DNA from: Pelargonium cotyledonis
Lineage: Eukaryota > Streptophyta > Magnoliopsida > Geraniales > Geraniaceae
Assembly (NCBI GenBank): GCA_036897625.1
Contig: JAYMTA010000131.1
Span: 1-38,498, forward strand
Length of the DNA stretch: 38,498 bases
Direction of reading: 5' to 3'
The translations under genes and the position numbers were made by a program. Positions 16,730 to 28,438 of this stretch are shown one piece after another. Positions within the stretch are counted from its first letter, which is position 1; every line of letters starts with the position of its first letter. The notes beneath the pieces are model-generated. The model was not told the origin of the DNA, did no database searches, and saw only the letters and a list, made by a program, of their open reading frames with translations.

Positions 16730-19603
16730 TCATTTAAGCTTCGACTTCGTTGAGCTTTTCAAAGGTTTTGCAACAGGTCGAGCCGGTGCACTTTTAACAA
16801 CCTTCTTTAAATCGTACTTGACCGAACAGAAGGCACATATGAGAGCAATCAACATTGTTGGGTACACATAAACGGCTTTAGTAGGATCTGTATTGACAGG
16901 CTTCCCCAAGATCCCTTCTTTGACGAGGCCCCAAACTATTAGAAGGTTCCCAAACATACTCATCCTGCCTGGTTTCAGAAGACCGACCAGAGCTCCTGCA
17001 ACACAGAAGTAGCTTCCAGCAAGAACCTGGTACAACAAACATGAGATTGTGAATATGGAATTAGGACTTTTGTAAGAGCCAGAAATTGAAAGATTTTCAC
17101 AAAGTTGGAGCCTAATGCATCATTATATCCCATTTTCGTATAAAATAATTGGCAACCGTCAAAGTTAGTGAGCATAAACAAACACCACCATCTCTGTTCA
17201 TTGGGACATGGGACAACGACAAGATATATATAATGACCACGTAAGTATCAATTTCAAAAACAAAACAAATTCTCCTTTGTCTCAAAATAAGTGTATTGCT
17301 TTCTTTCTTTCTTTCTTATTTGAAAATTTAAGAAGTTAGATAGTGTTGTATATCTCCTCTTCTATTCCCATGCACATGTGTTGAATTCCCTCAATCCCAA
17401 TATAATTGTCCACTTTCCAAACTTGTGTTCTTGTTGTAACAAGCTCAAGAGATTCTAATGAACTTATTGGCATTTGGCAATTCATGTATAACTAACTAAC
17501 CAAAATAAAAAGTGGATAATTATTTTGGAACAGAGGGAGTAACAAAATTAAGAATAGTAAATAACGTATTACAGTGACACTATTGGTAATTCGTGCATAA
17601 ATAACTCTTTGTAAAGGAAATGATACACTTATTTTGAAACGAAAGGAGTATGTTTTGGCCTCTTCATGTATGTTGGGAATTCAAGGTTTTCATAAGCAGT
17701 AATAATCACTATATGCTAACTAGAAATAATTAACAATGACTAGGACTTCACAAAGTATGCAGTGGTTAATTTGAACACAAAGTAATGGTGAAAGAAGAAG
17801 AATGAAGAACCTCCAAGCGCTGGAGATCAGCTACTGCAGGAGCTTCCTTCACACTGGTCAAGTTGTAGATGTTGAACAGGTCGTCCCATCTTGGAAGTGT
17901 CATATTCTTCACAAGGCTATGGGCAGCAGCTCCAGGGTAAAGAAGGGTCTTCACTACAGGAACTGGAAAGACGTCACTTGCAATCAGTTGAGATGATGTC
18001 ACCTGCACTGGTGAAGAACACATACCAGATCTGCAAGGGACCCTGCAGAAGACAAATATTAAGATTACATATATTAAGCAAGCTAAAGAGGGCCAAAACT
18101 TATTTCGCATATCCTTAAAGAATGTTAGATCAATTTAAATACAAAGCTTGTAACTCCGAAGTGCAAATTATTATATTAAGTGGAGCCCACTACACAAAAG
18201 GAATCCAAAAACACTGGTAATAATCAGAGATCTTCATCTCTAAAATCTCTTTTTTTTAGTGCATACTAGCATGGGCACGTTAGAAATATTAATTGTTTTA
18301 TAATAATGCAGTAACTTTTAGATTCTGAATTTATAAAATGCCTAGGTTTAATCTGATACAAACTTTAATAAAGAAAATCCAGGCTTTTGCTGTCCTAATA
18401 GTTTCATTGAAGAAGGTTGGATATGGTTGATATATACAGCATAGGTGATCTGGATATTGATTTGTTGTCAGGAGAAGCCATCAAGACTAGGGTTCCTATG
18501 AATCTCTTGTAACAACAAACCAAGTTGATTATATTTTCAGTTGAATATTAGTGATAACAATAATAATGAGAATCATTTTGCTGCTATGAAGGACTTCAGC
18601 AGTTATGGTGATTTCAACTATGTTCAGGAATCAAACGAAATCAGTGATTTGTGGAAATGGAATGAACACGACAATTTTGGGAAATTCAGAGCACAGCTAT
18701 GTTTGGATCTAATACACATGTTGACAGCATAGTTTTAAGGATGGGTCTAATACAGCTAGCTATATCTTAGACCTTGTCACCAAGAGATCAGATCTGGAAA
18801 TTATGAAATGGACAGAGAGCACTCCTGGACCAGATGGTTTTTTCCAAGGACTTCTACCACGATAGTTGGGATATGGTGTGAAGTGATGTAATAGGTGCTT
18901 TTAATCAGTTTATTTTTTTCACTGACAGGCAACAGCATTTTAGGTAGAAGTGCTAATTCTACTATTATATTATCATTTTCCCAGAAATTATATCTCTACG
19001 AACATTAAGGATTTTGAGCTCGTTACTCTTATCACTATCATTTATTAGATTATCGCTAAAGTTTAATCAAACAGGCTCCAGGGGTTGAATCCAAACTCTA
19101 GCTGTATGAAGAATTGCTGATACTGATGTTGAAAAGGGAGCTCTGTATGAATTTAGGTGGCAATCATAGGGTTGTTGACTTACCAAGCTTTTGACTAAGG
19201 TTCATATGATGAACAAGGACCCATCAATCAAAACAGTAGCCAGAGTCTAAAATCATGAGTAAAGTTTTGAACTTTATACATTCAGGAGCAAAATAAAGAC
19301 TGTAGTATCCAAACGAAGAAACTTAAAACAAGATTCAGAATCAAATTGACAAGAGATATATTCTAAGATTACCCAGATGCTAAATAATGAAGAAAATTTG
19401 ATTTTGAGAAAGACCCAGATTGAAAAAACTGAAGATACGAACACCGAAACACAAAATTGAGAAATGAATTCAGGTCAGTTGATGTACAGAGAAAGGGTTG
19501 GTGGATACCTGAAAAGAGGGATCTGAAGTATGATTAGGAAGAAATAGACGCGCGCAGCTTTGGAAGAGAGATTGCTCAACCAACCCTTCGATGATGTCGC
19601 CAT
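16730..19603 (-). CDS. plant-conserved small membrane protein of unknown function, three exons
   Basis: The coding exons are 19603-19509, 18042-17811 and 17026-16730. Each intron is GT...AG and the phases join exactly, giving 207 residues. The N-terminus MATSSKGWLSNLS is followed by a hydrophobic anchor (VYFFLIILQIPLF, about 19-31). A lumenal or soluble part has the striking line SSQLIASDVFPVPVVKTLLYPG (given here in part of a longer conserved stretch, about 47-68) and LFNIYNLTSVKEAPA. Three further hydrophobic segments lie at about 110-126, 133-149 and 161-178, and the tail is Lys/Ser/Pro-rich (SAPARPVAKP). I recognise the family as one found across plants, but I know no established function. 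Intron 1 (1.47 kb) holds an L1-type LINE fragment and intron 2 a Stowaway-like MITE. Confidence 0.88.
17270..17650. mobile_element. Stowaway-like MITE in intron 2 of the membrane-protein gene
   Basis: The left end is CTCCTTTGTCTCAAAATAAG (about 17271). The right end, read in reverse from 17649, is TACTCCTTTCGTTTCAAAAT followed by AAGTGTATC. These match each other and the well-known CTCCCTCCGTCCCAAAATAA end of Stowaway elements. A second right-end-like sequence at about 17521-17533 (GGAACAGAGGGAGTA) suggests two overlapping or nested copies. Confidence 0.7.
18780..19090 (+). mobile_element. L1-type LINE reverse-transcriptase fragment
   Basis: In different plus frames one sees TPGPDGF (about 18820-18840), FYHDSWDMV (about 18853), and IKDFELVTLITIIY then IIAKV and SNRLQGL (19003-19090). 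This is the order of the first RT blocks in plant L1-like LINEs. Stops and frameshifts interrupt it. It lies antisense in intron 1 of the membrane-protein gene. Confidence 0.75.
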
Positions 19604-19965
19604 GATGGACAGAGAGATTCAGATCTGCTTCTTGTTGACGCCCAAAATCTCAATCAATTCAGTCTTTTCTTTTACTTGACTCTTTTCCGGGATAAATAGG
19701 ACAGACTAACAAACAAAAGTATATTTACTCAAAATGTTATCACAGCTCAACAGATAAGGTCTTACTTCTAGACCTGACAGATCCAATGTTCGAAGTGCAA
19801 ACTTAAATTTTTGCACACCAAAAAAAAGAAAAAGTATATTTACTCGAAAGCAAAATGATTGTTTCCCATATAACTCTTCAATAAACAATTTCAAAAGATT
19901 TTTTTAAATGCTTGATGCTACCTAAAAATAAGTTAAATGATGATTATTAAGACGACATGTGTCAC
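19604..19965. other. upstream region of the membrane-protein gene with a possible SINE-like fragment
   Basis: About 19744-19800 has an A-box-like AGCTCAACAGATAAGG and, some 45 bases on, a B-box-like ATGTTCGAAG, the arrangement of tRNA-derived SINEs. No poly(A) tail or target duplication could be established, so this remains tentative. Confidence 0.3.
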
Positions 19966-21464
19966 TTAGACGCTACCTCGACACGTGGAGATGTCAAATC
20001 GTCGTATGGTTCGGAGATGATATCCACCTAAGAGAATCTTTTGAGGGAGCATATATGGAGGTTTCACCTGAAAATATTCATTAAAAACGTCTCTTGTATA
20101 ATTGTTCACGTGAAGATTTTTCGCATATAAACATCTCATGCAACTCGGGGAAGATGGCAAAAGAAGAGGAACATCGTGACACAAAGTTTTAGTAATGGCA
20201 CAATACGCATCTGCCCAATTTAAAACGCATGGAATGCATGTGTCTCACCACGACGCAAAACCTCTCTATAATGAGGAATGCATATTAGTCGTAGCACAAA
20301 CTTCGACCGCAACAAATAATGTTATCTCGACTAAGTATCATGTGATGCTTTTACATGCTTCACACCCCATTGATTCATGCAGGATCTACTTGCCGCACTC
20401 ACGAGTCAACGCACAATCACACCTTGACAACATATTCGTAGTGCACAACTTTACAAAGGAAAAGGCTCTCCATCTACTCCCTCTCCTCGACGAATTCCAT
20501 GGGAGTCTTTTGTCTCCAAAACTCACACTTTGAACATGTAACATAAAAATGATTAAACTTATGCTCATGATAGTCAATAAGATCACATGCCCAACACCCA
20601 AGAATGTCTCGAGAACCACAACACTTTCAATCTTCAACGAGTCACTAGAACTTTACCCCAAAATAGTAAGCGTTCCTATAACTCAAATCTCATTTGCAGT
20701 TCATAAGGAGTATGAGGAAACCCTGGAGCTCATGCGACTCATGTAAGCAGTGTGTAGGGGTCTTTATGGTCCATGTCGTCAACAATCAATCACACAACAC
20801 AATGTCACACCTTAAACAATGATATACATACATCTTTTCTTGTATGAGGAGATCCATTAATCGCCACCAACTTATCTCTCAATGTACCATTCTCTTCCGT
20901 TAAGAGAACAATTTCACAACATTCAAATCGACAAAATTTTGACCACAAAGATTCACTGCATGAAATCTCTTAACACTACATAGTCAACAATCTTTTCGTA
21001 CATTAATATTCATAAAATATATAAGAGCCTATAAGTCATCACATGAACAGTAACAAATTTGTAAATCATTGTATACAAAACTATAATCTAAATATAAAAA
21101 TAAAATAAAAGCAACAAATACCACATTACAATTGATACAATGTGTTTTGAATTACAAGAGAAAAAGACGAAGAGTTTAAGATAAAGAGATAATTGACCGA
21201 AACTCAGTCAAGACATAAATGAAATGGATCTGGATAAACGATTACAAGTGTCAACTCACGAAATATCACATACTCGTTGATTTCATTGAATCTTATCCCT
21301 TAACTCTTTCACTGATTTTATTTTCACGTAAGTTCCCGCATGTGACTTATTTTATCTAAATAAATTGCAGAAAGGGCGTAACAAACTGTACCGTACGATA
21401 AATGTAGTGCTTCAATTTACCTTGGAAGCCACATGGAAGATAGAAATAGAAAACACAGTCCCTC
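19966..21464. other. spacer with two unrecognised open stretches
   Basis: A minus-strand frame of 72 codons (20184-19966) and a plus-strand frame of 112 codons (20195-20533) lie back to back. The second is rich in His and Ser without any known motif. They may be pieces of a decayed mobile element; I recognise neither. The last few hundred bases before 21465 probably include the promoter of the WVD2-like gene. Confidence 0.35.
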
Positions 21465-21729
21465 AGTCACAGCCTCCTTACCCTAGTCGAAAGCTTTTAG
21501 CTTTCTCGGTTAGGAAACGCCAGTGTAAGTTCAAAACATTTCCCAAAGATCCAATTCACAGACCCAACTTCTGCGTCTTTTAGGGTTCGGATCCTCCGAT
21601 CCGTCAAGCCCTCTCCATTCTCGTCTCCTTCACTCTACCTAGATCCTTCGAAACCCCAACTCTCTGCTTCAATAACCGAAGCTAATCGGGTCTCTGGGAT
21701 GGAGTTCTGACCGTTTCACGCTCTACTAG
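21465..21729 (+). other. 5' untranslated exon of the WVD2-like gene
   Basis: A pyrimidine-rich, plant-leader-like region (CCTCTCCATTCTCGTCTCCT) ends at CTCTACTAG followed by the donor GTAAGG (21730). The first coding exon is preceded by an acceptor TTTTTGTAG ending at 22366. The left boundary is a guess. Confidence 0.55.
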
Positions 21730-22379
21730 GTAAGGTTGCAAAATATCGAAACAGCTCTGCTGTTTGTTTGGTTAGTGAGAAAGTGAGGGAGGTGAAGAAG
21801 TTAAGTGTTGGTAATTTGTGAAGTTGGGGAAAATGTATGTAAAGGGAAATGTCAGATGCTCTTTTTACTTCTTTATCGTTGCTGTCTGCATTTTCTGGGA
21901 AAGATTGGATTTTCTTGGTGTAAAGAAGCAGATCAGTTCGATATGGGGGCTGTTGATTTGATTTATTGTTTCTTTCTGGGAATGCTTAGTGGGTTCTGTG
22001 GAGGTGCTGATTTGGGGTGAACCCTTGTGCTTAGTGATGGTTGCTGTGATTGATTGGTTTGGAATGATGTGCTGTGTGTTGTGTTTGGTTTTTATTGGTC
22101 TTCAATTGTGCCTAATGTTCCGAGATTCAGGCTCTCTTTGTTCAACATTTTGAAGATCTTGTTCTTAAAATGCTAAAAAAATTGAAAATTTCTGGGATCC
22201 CATTTATATTTTGGATGAGCTTGTTGACGGGAAGCTATTTAATTAATGCAGATGTTGTGTGTTTATTTTTCTGACAAGCATGTATAGACAGGAATGTTGC
22301 AAAAGCTTTTGGTGCTCTTTGATATGACTTGTGTATACGCTTATGAGTTTTACTTTATTTTTGTAGTTTGAAGTGATTG

Positions 22380-25300
22380 ATGGATTTTGATAATGTTATA
22401 TGTATGGGCGGGTCTGAGGTGTCGCATCAAAATGGTATTCAGGAGCAGCATATGACTGCCACTGAGGAGGGTGATTTTGGTTTGGATGATGTGAACGGTA
22501 CTATTGGTATTTTTATGGAAACATCAGTTTCAAATAGTAATTCTGAAAATCTAATCAAGTTGGAAGACAATGGCACTAATTATTCATATGCAGGGAAAAT
22601 TCAGGAGGAATCGTATGCCCATATGCAACTCAATGGTTTGACTGTTTCTAAGGTATTAGATTATATATTTTGTTTATTTCTCTCAGTAAATGAACTTCAG
22701 TTTCGTCTAAGTCCATGCTATCTGTATGCCCATCTTGTAGGAAGATGCAAAAGATGGGAATCAACCAAAGCAAAAACCACAGAAGAGTAAAGGCAGGACC
22801 AAGGATGAAAAGACCCCAGCTTCAAAAAGTGTTTCTGTGATTGGAATGAAGAAAAGCAAAGATGGGAAAGAAGTGGACGCATCTTCTGATATTTCCAATG
22901 GTTATGATATTCCAAATGCTGGCCCAAAACAACCGCTTAAAAGTAGATTATTAAATGATAGCCAAGCTCATCCATCAAGGGTAAGAATTAATAGTTATTA
23001 CAATCAGTTTCTTGCTCATGTACATTGTTGGCTTTGTGCTTCCAGTTCACCTCGTTGGTTTTTTTATTTTTTATTATCTTCATTGTGGTCACTAATATTT
23101 TTTTATATGCTTCTAGCAACAATCTGGAAAGTCTGCTACGGCATTATCTGAAGATCTCGCGTATGTGCTGCTTGGACTAAAGTTTAAGTTTTATCCGGGA
23201 TATCTATTTGTATCTGTGTGTATATCGTTACCTGTTTGTTCTAAAGTCCAATTTAATTTTCAAGAGAGGACCTGTGAAGATATTTTTGTACATCTTAGCA
23301 ATAAATAATTTATCTTAGTGTCTTACAACAATTGATGACATATTTTTTCTCCAGCATATTTTGAACTGTGATTTCCTGGATACAGGGAGAAGACAAAACT
23401 GAAGCCTCTGAAAAAAGGACCTCTTGCTAAATCTGAAGGAGATTCACAATCTTCTCCGTATCCTTTTGAATTTAATTTCATATACAATCTATTTGTCCGT
23501 AGGAATTGTCTGCTATCAGGGTGCGTAAGAACGGGGTAGAATTAAATATCTAGGCACACAGTTCTGGTTTTTGTTGGTACTGTACCGTCTTTTCTTGCAT
23601 TTGTCTGTGGTTAACATTAACTCACTAGTTATTGTCAGTTTTTCCTTAAGTATGACAGAAGTCCAACTTCAGGAGATGCCAAATCCCGGAAGGCTGGTGC
23701 CCTTCCGAACTATGGTTTCAGTTTTAAGTGTGATGAAAGAGCTGAAAAAAGGAGAGAGGTTAGTTTGTACTGAACCTTGTTTAGTCAGTTGCTCTTGCAG
23801 TGATGTACTGTTAGCATAATGTTTTCATTTATGTCTGGCAGTTTTACTCTAAACTTGAGGAAAAGACTCAAGCTAAGGAAGTGGAGAAGAGTACAATTCA
23901 AGCCAAAACCAAGGTTTTGTTGATTTACATTTGTACAGATGTAATTTGTAGTGTGAATATATTCCTAACATGACAATTTTTTAAGTCTCTTGCAGGAATC
24001 TCAAGAAGCTGAGATTAAAATGCTTCGGAAGAGTTTGATGTTTAAAGCAACTCCCATGCCAAGCTTCTATCAGGAGCCTCCACCACCTAAGACGGAGTTG
24101 AAGAAGGTTAAATTATCTATCTCTTCACAAATGGCAATAAGTGTTGAGCAATTTCATGAAAAGCACAAGGGACATAATGAATATCTTAGCCCTTTTCTTT
24201 TAGCATTAGCCATTGATATTCACTAGATAGATCTCTTCAAGATGAGGTCCATTGTTATGTTGTTTCTAGTTGATGAAAGCAGACTAGAGATTAATGCCAA
24301 ATTAGATATGTGGAGAAACATTAGAGTGGGGTTTAGAATAAGTAGAATCAAATCTGAGTACAGGGGTGTAATTTGAGCAAGAGGCGGGGGGGGGGGTTGG
24401 GGGTGGTGATGGAGAGTAGTGGTTGAATTAAGCTAGAGGATATATAGATTATTAGAAGTGATCATTTTTTTCTACATTGGATTTACAATTTCAAAATGAT
24501 TGTGAGGTTGAACAGGATCTTAGAAATATGATTAGTGGATGGTAGTTGAACTAGAGGAGGGATTTAATTATTTTTTTCAGTTGGAGATCCTTCTAAAGTT
24601 GAAAGGGAAGTTTTATAGGTTAGCTATATGATAAGTTATGTTGTACGGCACTGAATGTCGGGATCCAGGGAAGCTGCAAATCCAAAAGATAGGGTTAGCA
24701 GGGATGAGATGCCTAGGTAGATCTGTGGTAGAATTAGAAAGGATAAGGTTACGAATGAAAGTATTTGGGGAAGATTTGAAGTTAAGATGAGAAAAAATCA
24801 TCTAAGGTGTCTTAGACATGCTGAGCGTAAGGAGGCTAGTGATCTCGTAAGAAAAAGGAGAGAATTTAGCTTGCAGAACTAAATGGGGTAGGGGATCTTA
24901 GTTAATTTGGAAGGAAATAGTTAGAAATGTATGTGATGAATGGCCTAATGGATGAAACATCATCTGATAGGACATAATGGAGGAGGTGAATATGGGTAGA
25001 GGATTCCAAATAATTTTTCTAAAGGATTCATGTAGCCGGCCCTAATTTTGTTTGTGAAATAGCTTGGCTGTTGTTCCAATGTGTGTGTATATTATGCACG
25101 TATACTTCCATAGAAACTATTGCCTTATGTTTGGTAGTAAACCATCTGCCTATACTATGATATTTTAGGGCTTCAAATTTGAAGTATTTCATCTTTTTAG
25201 ATCTCAAGTTCTGGATCTAGTTTCGGGTTTTTCCTTGAGCTTTTCATTTTTGAGTCCTAGCCACGAGGGATTGTGACAAGCAGGGAAACCATCTTTCTTT

Positions 25301-26798
25301 TCTTGCAACTTTTAGATGAACTGAGTTGTTACACATAAGTTTCAATGATGCCAATTTGGAATTTCATATTGGCGAAGTGAGGCCATTTTCTTGTATGTTT
25401 CTTGATCCTAGTATCTACCCGCATTCCATTCAATACTGGTGGTGCCAAGCTCGAATCCTTTTCAGGTGCGTTAATGCCATTTTGTTGAATCTTTCTTGAT
25501 CTCAGTATCTACCTCCAAGCCATTCCAGTACCTTTTTATCTTGGATTGCTCATAGGCCTGACTGTCTCGATCCTTGTTAGATTTGCCTTTCCCTAGACGG
25601 GGTAAAGCTTAATAAAGGGTGATGTCAGTCTGTCTGTCAAGGGTAACCCTTTATTTTGTACTTTTTTTCCCTTCGGAAACAACTGTAATGGGTACCTTAG
25701 ATGGTCCTAACAACTGCTTTTTTACTTTATCTTGTATTGGGATCTTCATTTGTCTATATAATTATTGCTTTCACATATATCTTCAATTTGCTTAACCTAA
25801 TGTTTTGTTGATTGCACACATATACTAACATTGTTGGAATGTTTGTTACATGTTTTTTGTCAATTCAATGTGTTGATTATTTTTTTTAACATACTTAATT
25901 CTCATGCATCAAATAATGTTCTTTTACTCGTCAGAAAGTGTTCTTATAGTACGATTGATGCTTGGATTGTACTATTTGTATCAGTCAATATTCTCACTTC
26001 TGCTAGTATTTCAGTGTAAATGTCATTGGATCTTGTTAATTACCAACTTCAACAAACTATTGATACTTCACTCCTGTTCTGTTTGCTGTGCCAGTTTTCA
26101 TTCGCTAATTAAATTTTTTAGCCCAAGGCTTGGTTGCCAATTAATGTCTACTAAATGTAAAAGTAAACCAAGTTTTGGAGGGGGAAATTCATGGTGTTAT
26201 TCAATAAGCTAGACTTCCATTTCATTGTTTTTGTGCCTCCTTTACTACCATTCTTGTTTTTCTTTCTTTTTAGATATTGATTGCACATGTGGAATGGAAT
26301 TTGATATTCTATTTGCCTTAATATTTTGGTTATGTGCAGATCCCAACAACAAGAGCCAAATCTCCAAAACTTGGGCGAAAGAAGAGCAAGGGCATTGATG
26401 ATGCTGAAGAAAATGGTGACAATAGCTGTCAGTTGGGCCGGCTAAGCTTGGATGAGAGAGTTTCTCAAAACGACTCTGCCAAAGGAGTTTCTCGTATCCA
26501 TTCAAAGCAGCCAGTGCGCAAGTCGCTTCCCACCAAACTACCGTCTGCGAAGAAAACTTCATCCAAGACAGAAAATGAGGGAAAAAACTCATCATCAAAA
26601 GCAAACCACGGTGAAAAGTCAACCTTGTCCAATGCAACAAGTGAAGAAAAGATCACCGTGGACATTGTAACCGATGAAGTCTCACCTTCTGTTGAAGTGA
26701 AGGCAGTTTCATCTGCCGAGCCACGTGATGATGGAGAGGTTTTTGAAGAGCAAGAACAGCCCACCCAGTTATCAGAACCCATAATTGTGGAGCATTAA
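22380..26798 (+). CDS. WAVE-DAMPENED2/WDL-family microtubule-binding protein (TPX2 C-terminal domain), eight coding exons
   Basis: WVD2-like proteins bind and bundle cortical microtubules and shape anisotropic growth. The coding exons are 22380-22652, 22741-22980, 23117-23160, 23386-23457, 23659-23758, 23842-23913, 23996-24106 and 26340-26798. All introns are GT...AG and the phases close, giving 456 residues. The N-terminus is acidic ([19 protein letters not shown]), and a Lys/Ser-rich linker follows. The TPX2-type core starts at [17 protein letters not shown], continues [13 protein letters not shown] (the hallmark KLEEK motif), and runs through [20 protein letters not shown] to [22 protein letters not shown] and a long Ser/Lys/Glu-rich tail ending IIVEH follow. 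The ATG at 22380 is the first in the exon after the acceptor. The last intron (2.2 kb) carries an RTE LINE remnant. Confidence 0.94.
24270..25078 (+). mobile_element. RTE-type LINE, 3'-terminal remnant, inside the last intron of the WVD2-like gene
   Basis: Broken plus frames show [10 protein letters not shown] and [10 protein letters not shown] (24285-24360), then [11 protein letters not shown] and MLYGTEC (about 24598-24660), MRCLGRS, and finally [17 protein letters not shown] followed by HLRCLRHAE (24742-24830). This is the known order of the end of the plant RTE-like polyprotein. The nucleotide tail ATGTAGCCGGCCCTAATTTT (25030-25049) and CTTGGCTGTTGTT correspond to the usual 3' end of these elements. 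Same orientation as the host gene; full of stops. Confidence 0.85.
24386..24408 (+). repeat. G-run with quadruplex potential
   Basis: Eleven G, two T and five G, then TGGTGG, lie within the LINE remnant and in the transcribed strand sense of the WVD2-like gene. Confidence 0.8.
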
Positions 26799-28438
26799 GC
26801 ACAGCAGTTGCACGACTGGAACGTAATTTCAGCCCTCAACTCCTTTCTGCAAAAAAAAGTAGTTGGATATTGATAAGACATGAATTATATGATGAGAGAA
26901 GGCATAAAGGACTGTGCAGTGAAGGTTGTGATGCCATTTTGTTCATTGCAGCATTAAATTGTTTTCTGTGCATGATTTCGAGATTGCTGTTGTTGTCATG
27001 AGAGTTGTGCATACCTACTTGAAAGTGTTGGTACCGTTCACGAATGTGCTACCTAATTTATGTCATTTTGTTTCGGAATGCTCTTCTGGTGTAGTTGCTG
27101 TTTGATTGTTCGTCTGAAAGTATGTTTTCTTGGCCAACTCTGATGAACAGCTGGGTATTATTAAATTGAACATGGGTGGATTGTGTTGTTTATACCTTTA
27201 TGATGGTATTGAGTATTGAACTGGAAGAATGAAGTTGTTACTTGTAATGTGTGTATTGTGATCATCAAGATGTATTGAGCATCATCATTGACTAGCTAGG
27301 TCTTTCATATGTGTGCTCAAAGGATGGTATCTTTGCATCTCATTGTAGATCCTACACCAAATCATGAGTCTTAAGGATGACTCAATGGTTCAATACACCT
27401 CTTTACGAGAGATTGTCGATTTGAATCTATTGAGTCGGATAGAAAAAAGTTGCGAAAAAATAGAAAGTGATCTTCAAATTGAAAGTTTGAAACCAACAAC
27501 TTGATGGTTATTTTAGTGGCTTTTTATCCTAACTTAGAATCTAAGAGGGAAGGAGCCAAGCATTTAGGTCTCCTCTAATGTCTTGTCCTTTCTTTTTCCA
27601 CATGATATTGATATCTATATGTTTTTTCCCACTCAGGCACTCCCTTCCACAACCTTGGCCAAGCATAAGTCCATTCTCTCTTTCCACCCAACATTCAATT
27701 ATTACAAATTGACCTCCAAAACAAAAAGAGTCTCTTTTTGTGCTTCACTTAGTCAATTTACTTGCTTTCTGGCCCACCTGCAATTATTCTCTGCCCCTTC
27801 TTTTTTCTTTGGGTTGAAAAAAGCAGTTTCATTGACACAAAGTATATTAATCTTGTTAATTTGTCAAATGAGAAAAAAAATGTTCAAATAGCTTATCATC
27901 CAAGCTCTATCCATGTTTGTAGTGTTGTTCATATTTATGGTTGAGAGATTGATTGTGGCTCAAAGAGAACCAGTTTGATAACATGTTAAACTTAACTAAA
28001 ACTCAAAAATATAAACTGATAGGTAAACGATTTGACGCAGTGATTGATTTCGCATACTTTCGATTTGAGGTTCTTTAACACTTTTCCTCACGTCCAACCT
28101 GGGTTAAAAAGGACTTGAGTCTTCACTGTTAGAACTTATATGAACACATGCACTATCTGAGATATCCTGGATAAAAAAGACTTCATATTTAGCAGCACAA
28201 ACACATCATCTAAACAAACACTCTCTATACATTAACATCTAATGTTACTCCATCTTATTTACAACTGGATCATTGTTTACCTTGTTCAATTGTACAGCAT
28301 TGCAACAGGCAACTAATAGTCAACACAACACAAGTAATAGCTAACTACTAGATTCCGATAACAAGTCGCTTAGATCGATCTTGGCGCTATGAGCAAGTTC
28401 AAAATTTGGACACAACTTGCTGAATCAGAAGTCAATGT
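26799..28438. other. 3' flanks of the WVD2-like and KIX-like genes
   Basis: Two convergent genes end here. The left few hundred bases are probably WVD2-like 3' UTR, the right ones KIX-like 3' UTR. Open frames at 27583-27944 have no known motif and appear to be chance. No RNA gene was seen. Confidence 0.4.

Noticed and set aside
27340-27440. Possible SINE or tRNA gene (GACTCAATGG and a GATTTGAATC line)
   Set aside because: The B box is too degenerate and no cloverleaf could be drawn.
27583-27944. Two overlapping frames between the WVD2-like and KIX-like genes
   Set aside because: Residue composition is that of translated AT-rich DNA; no motif.
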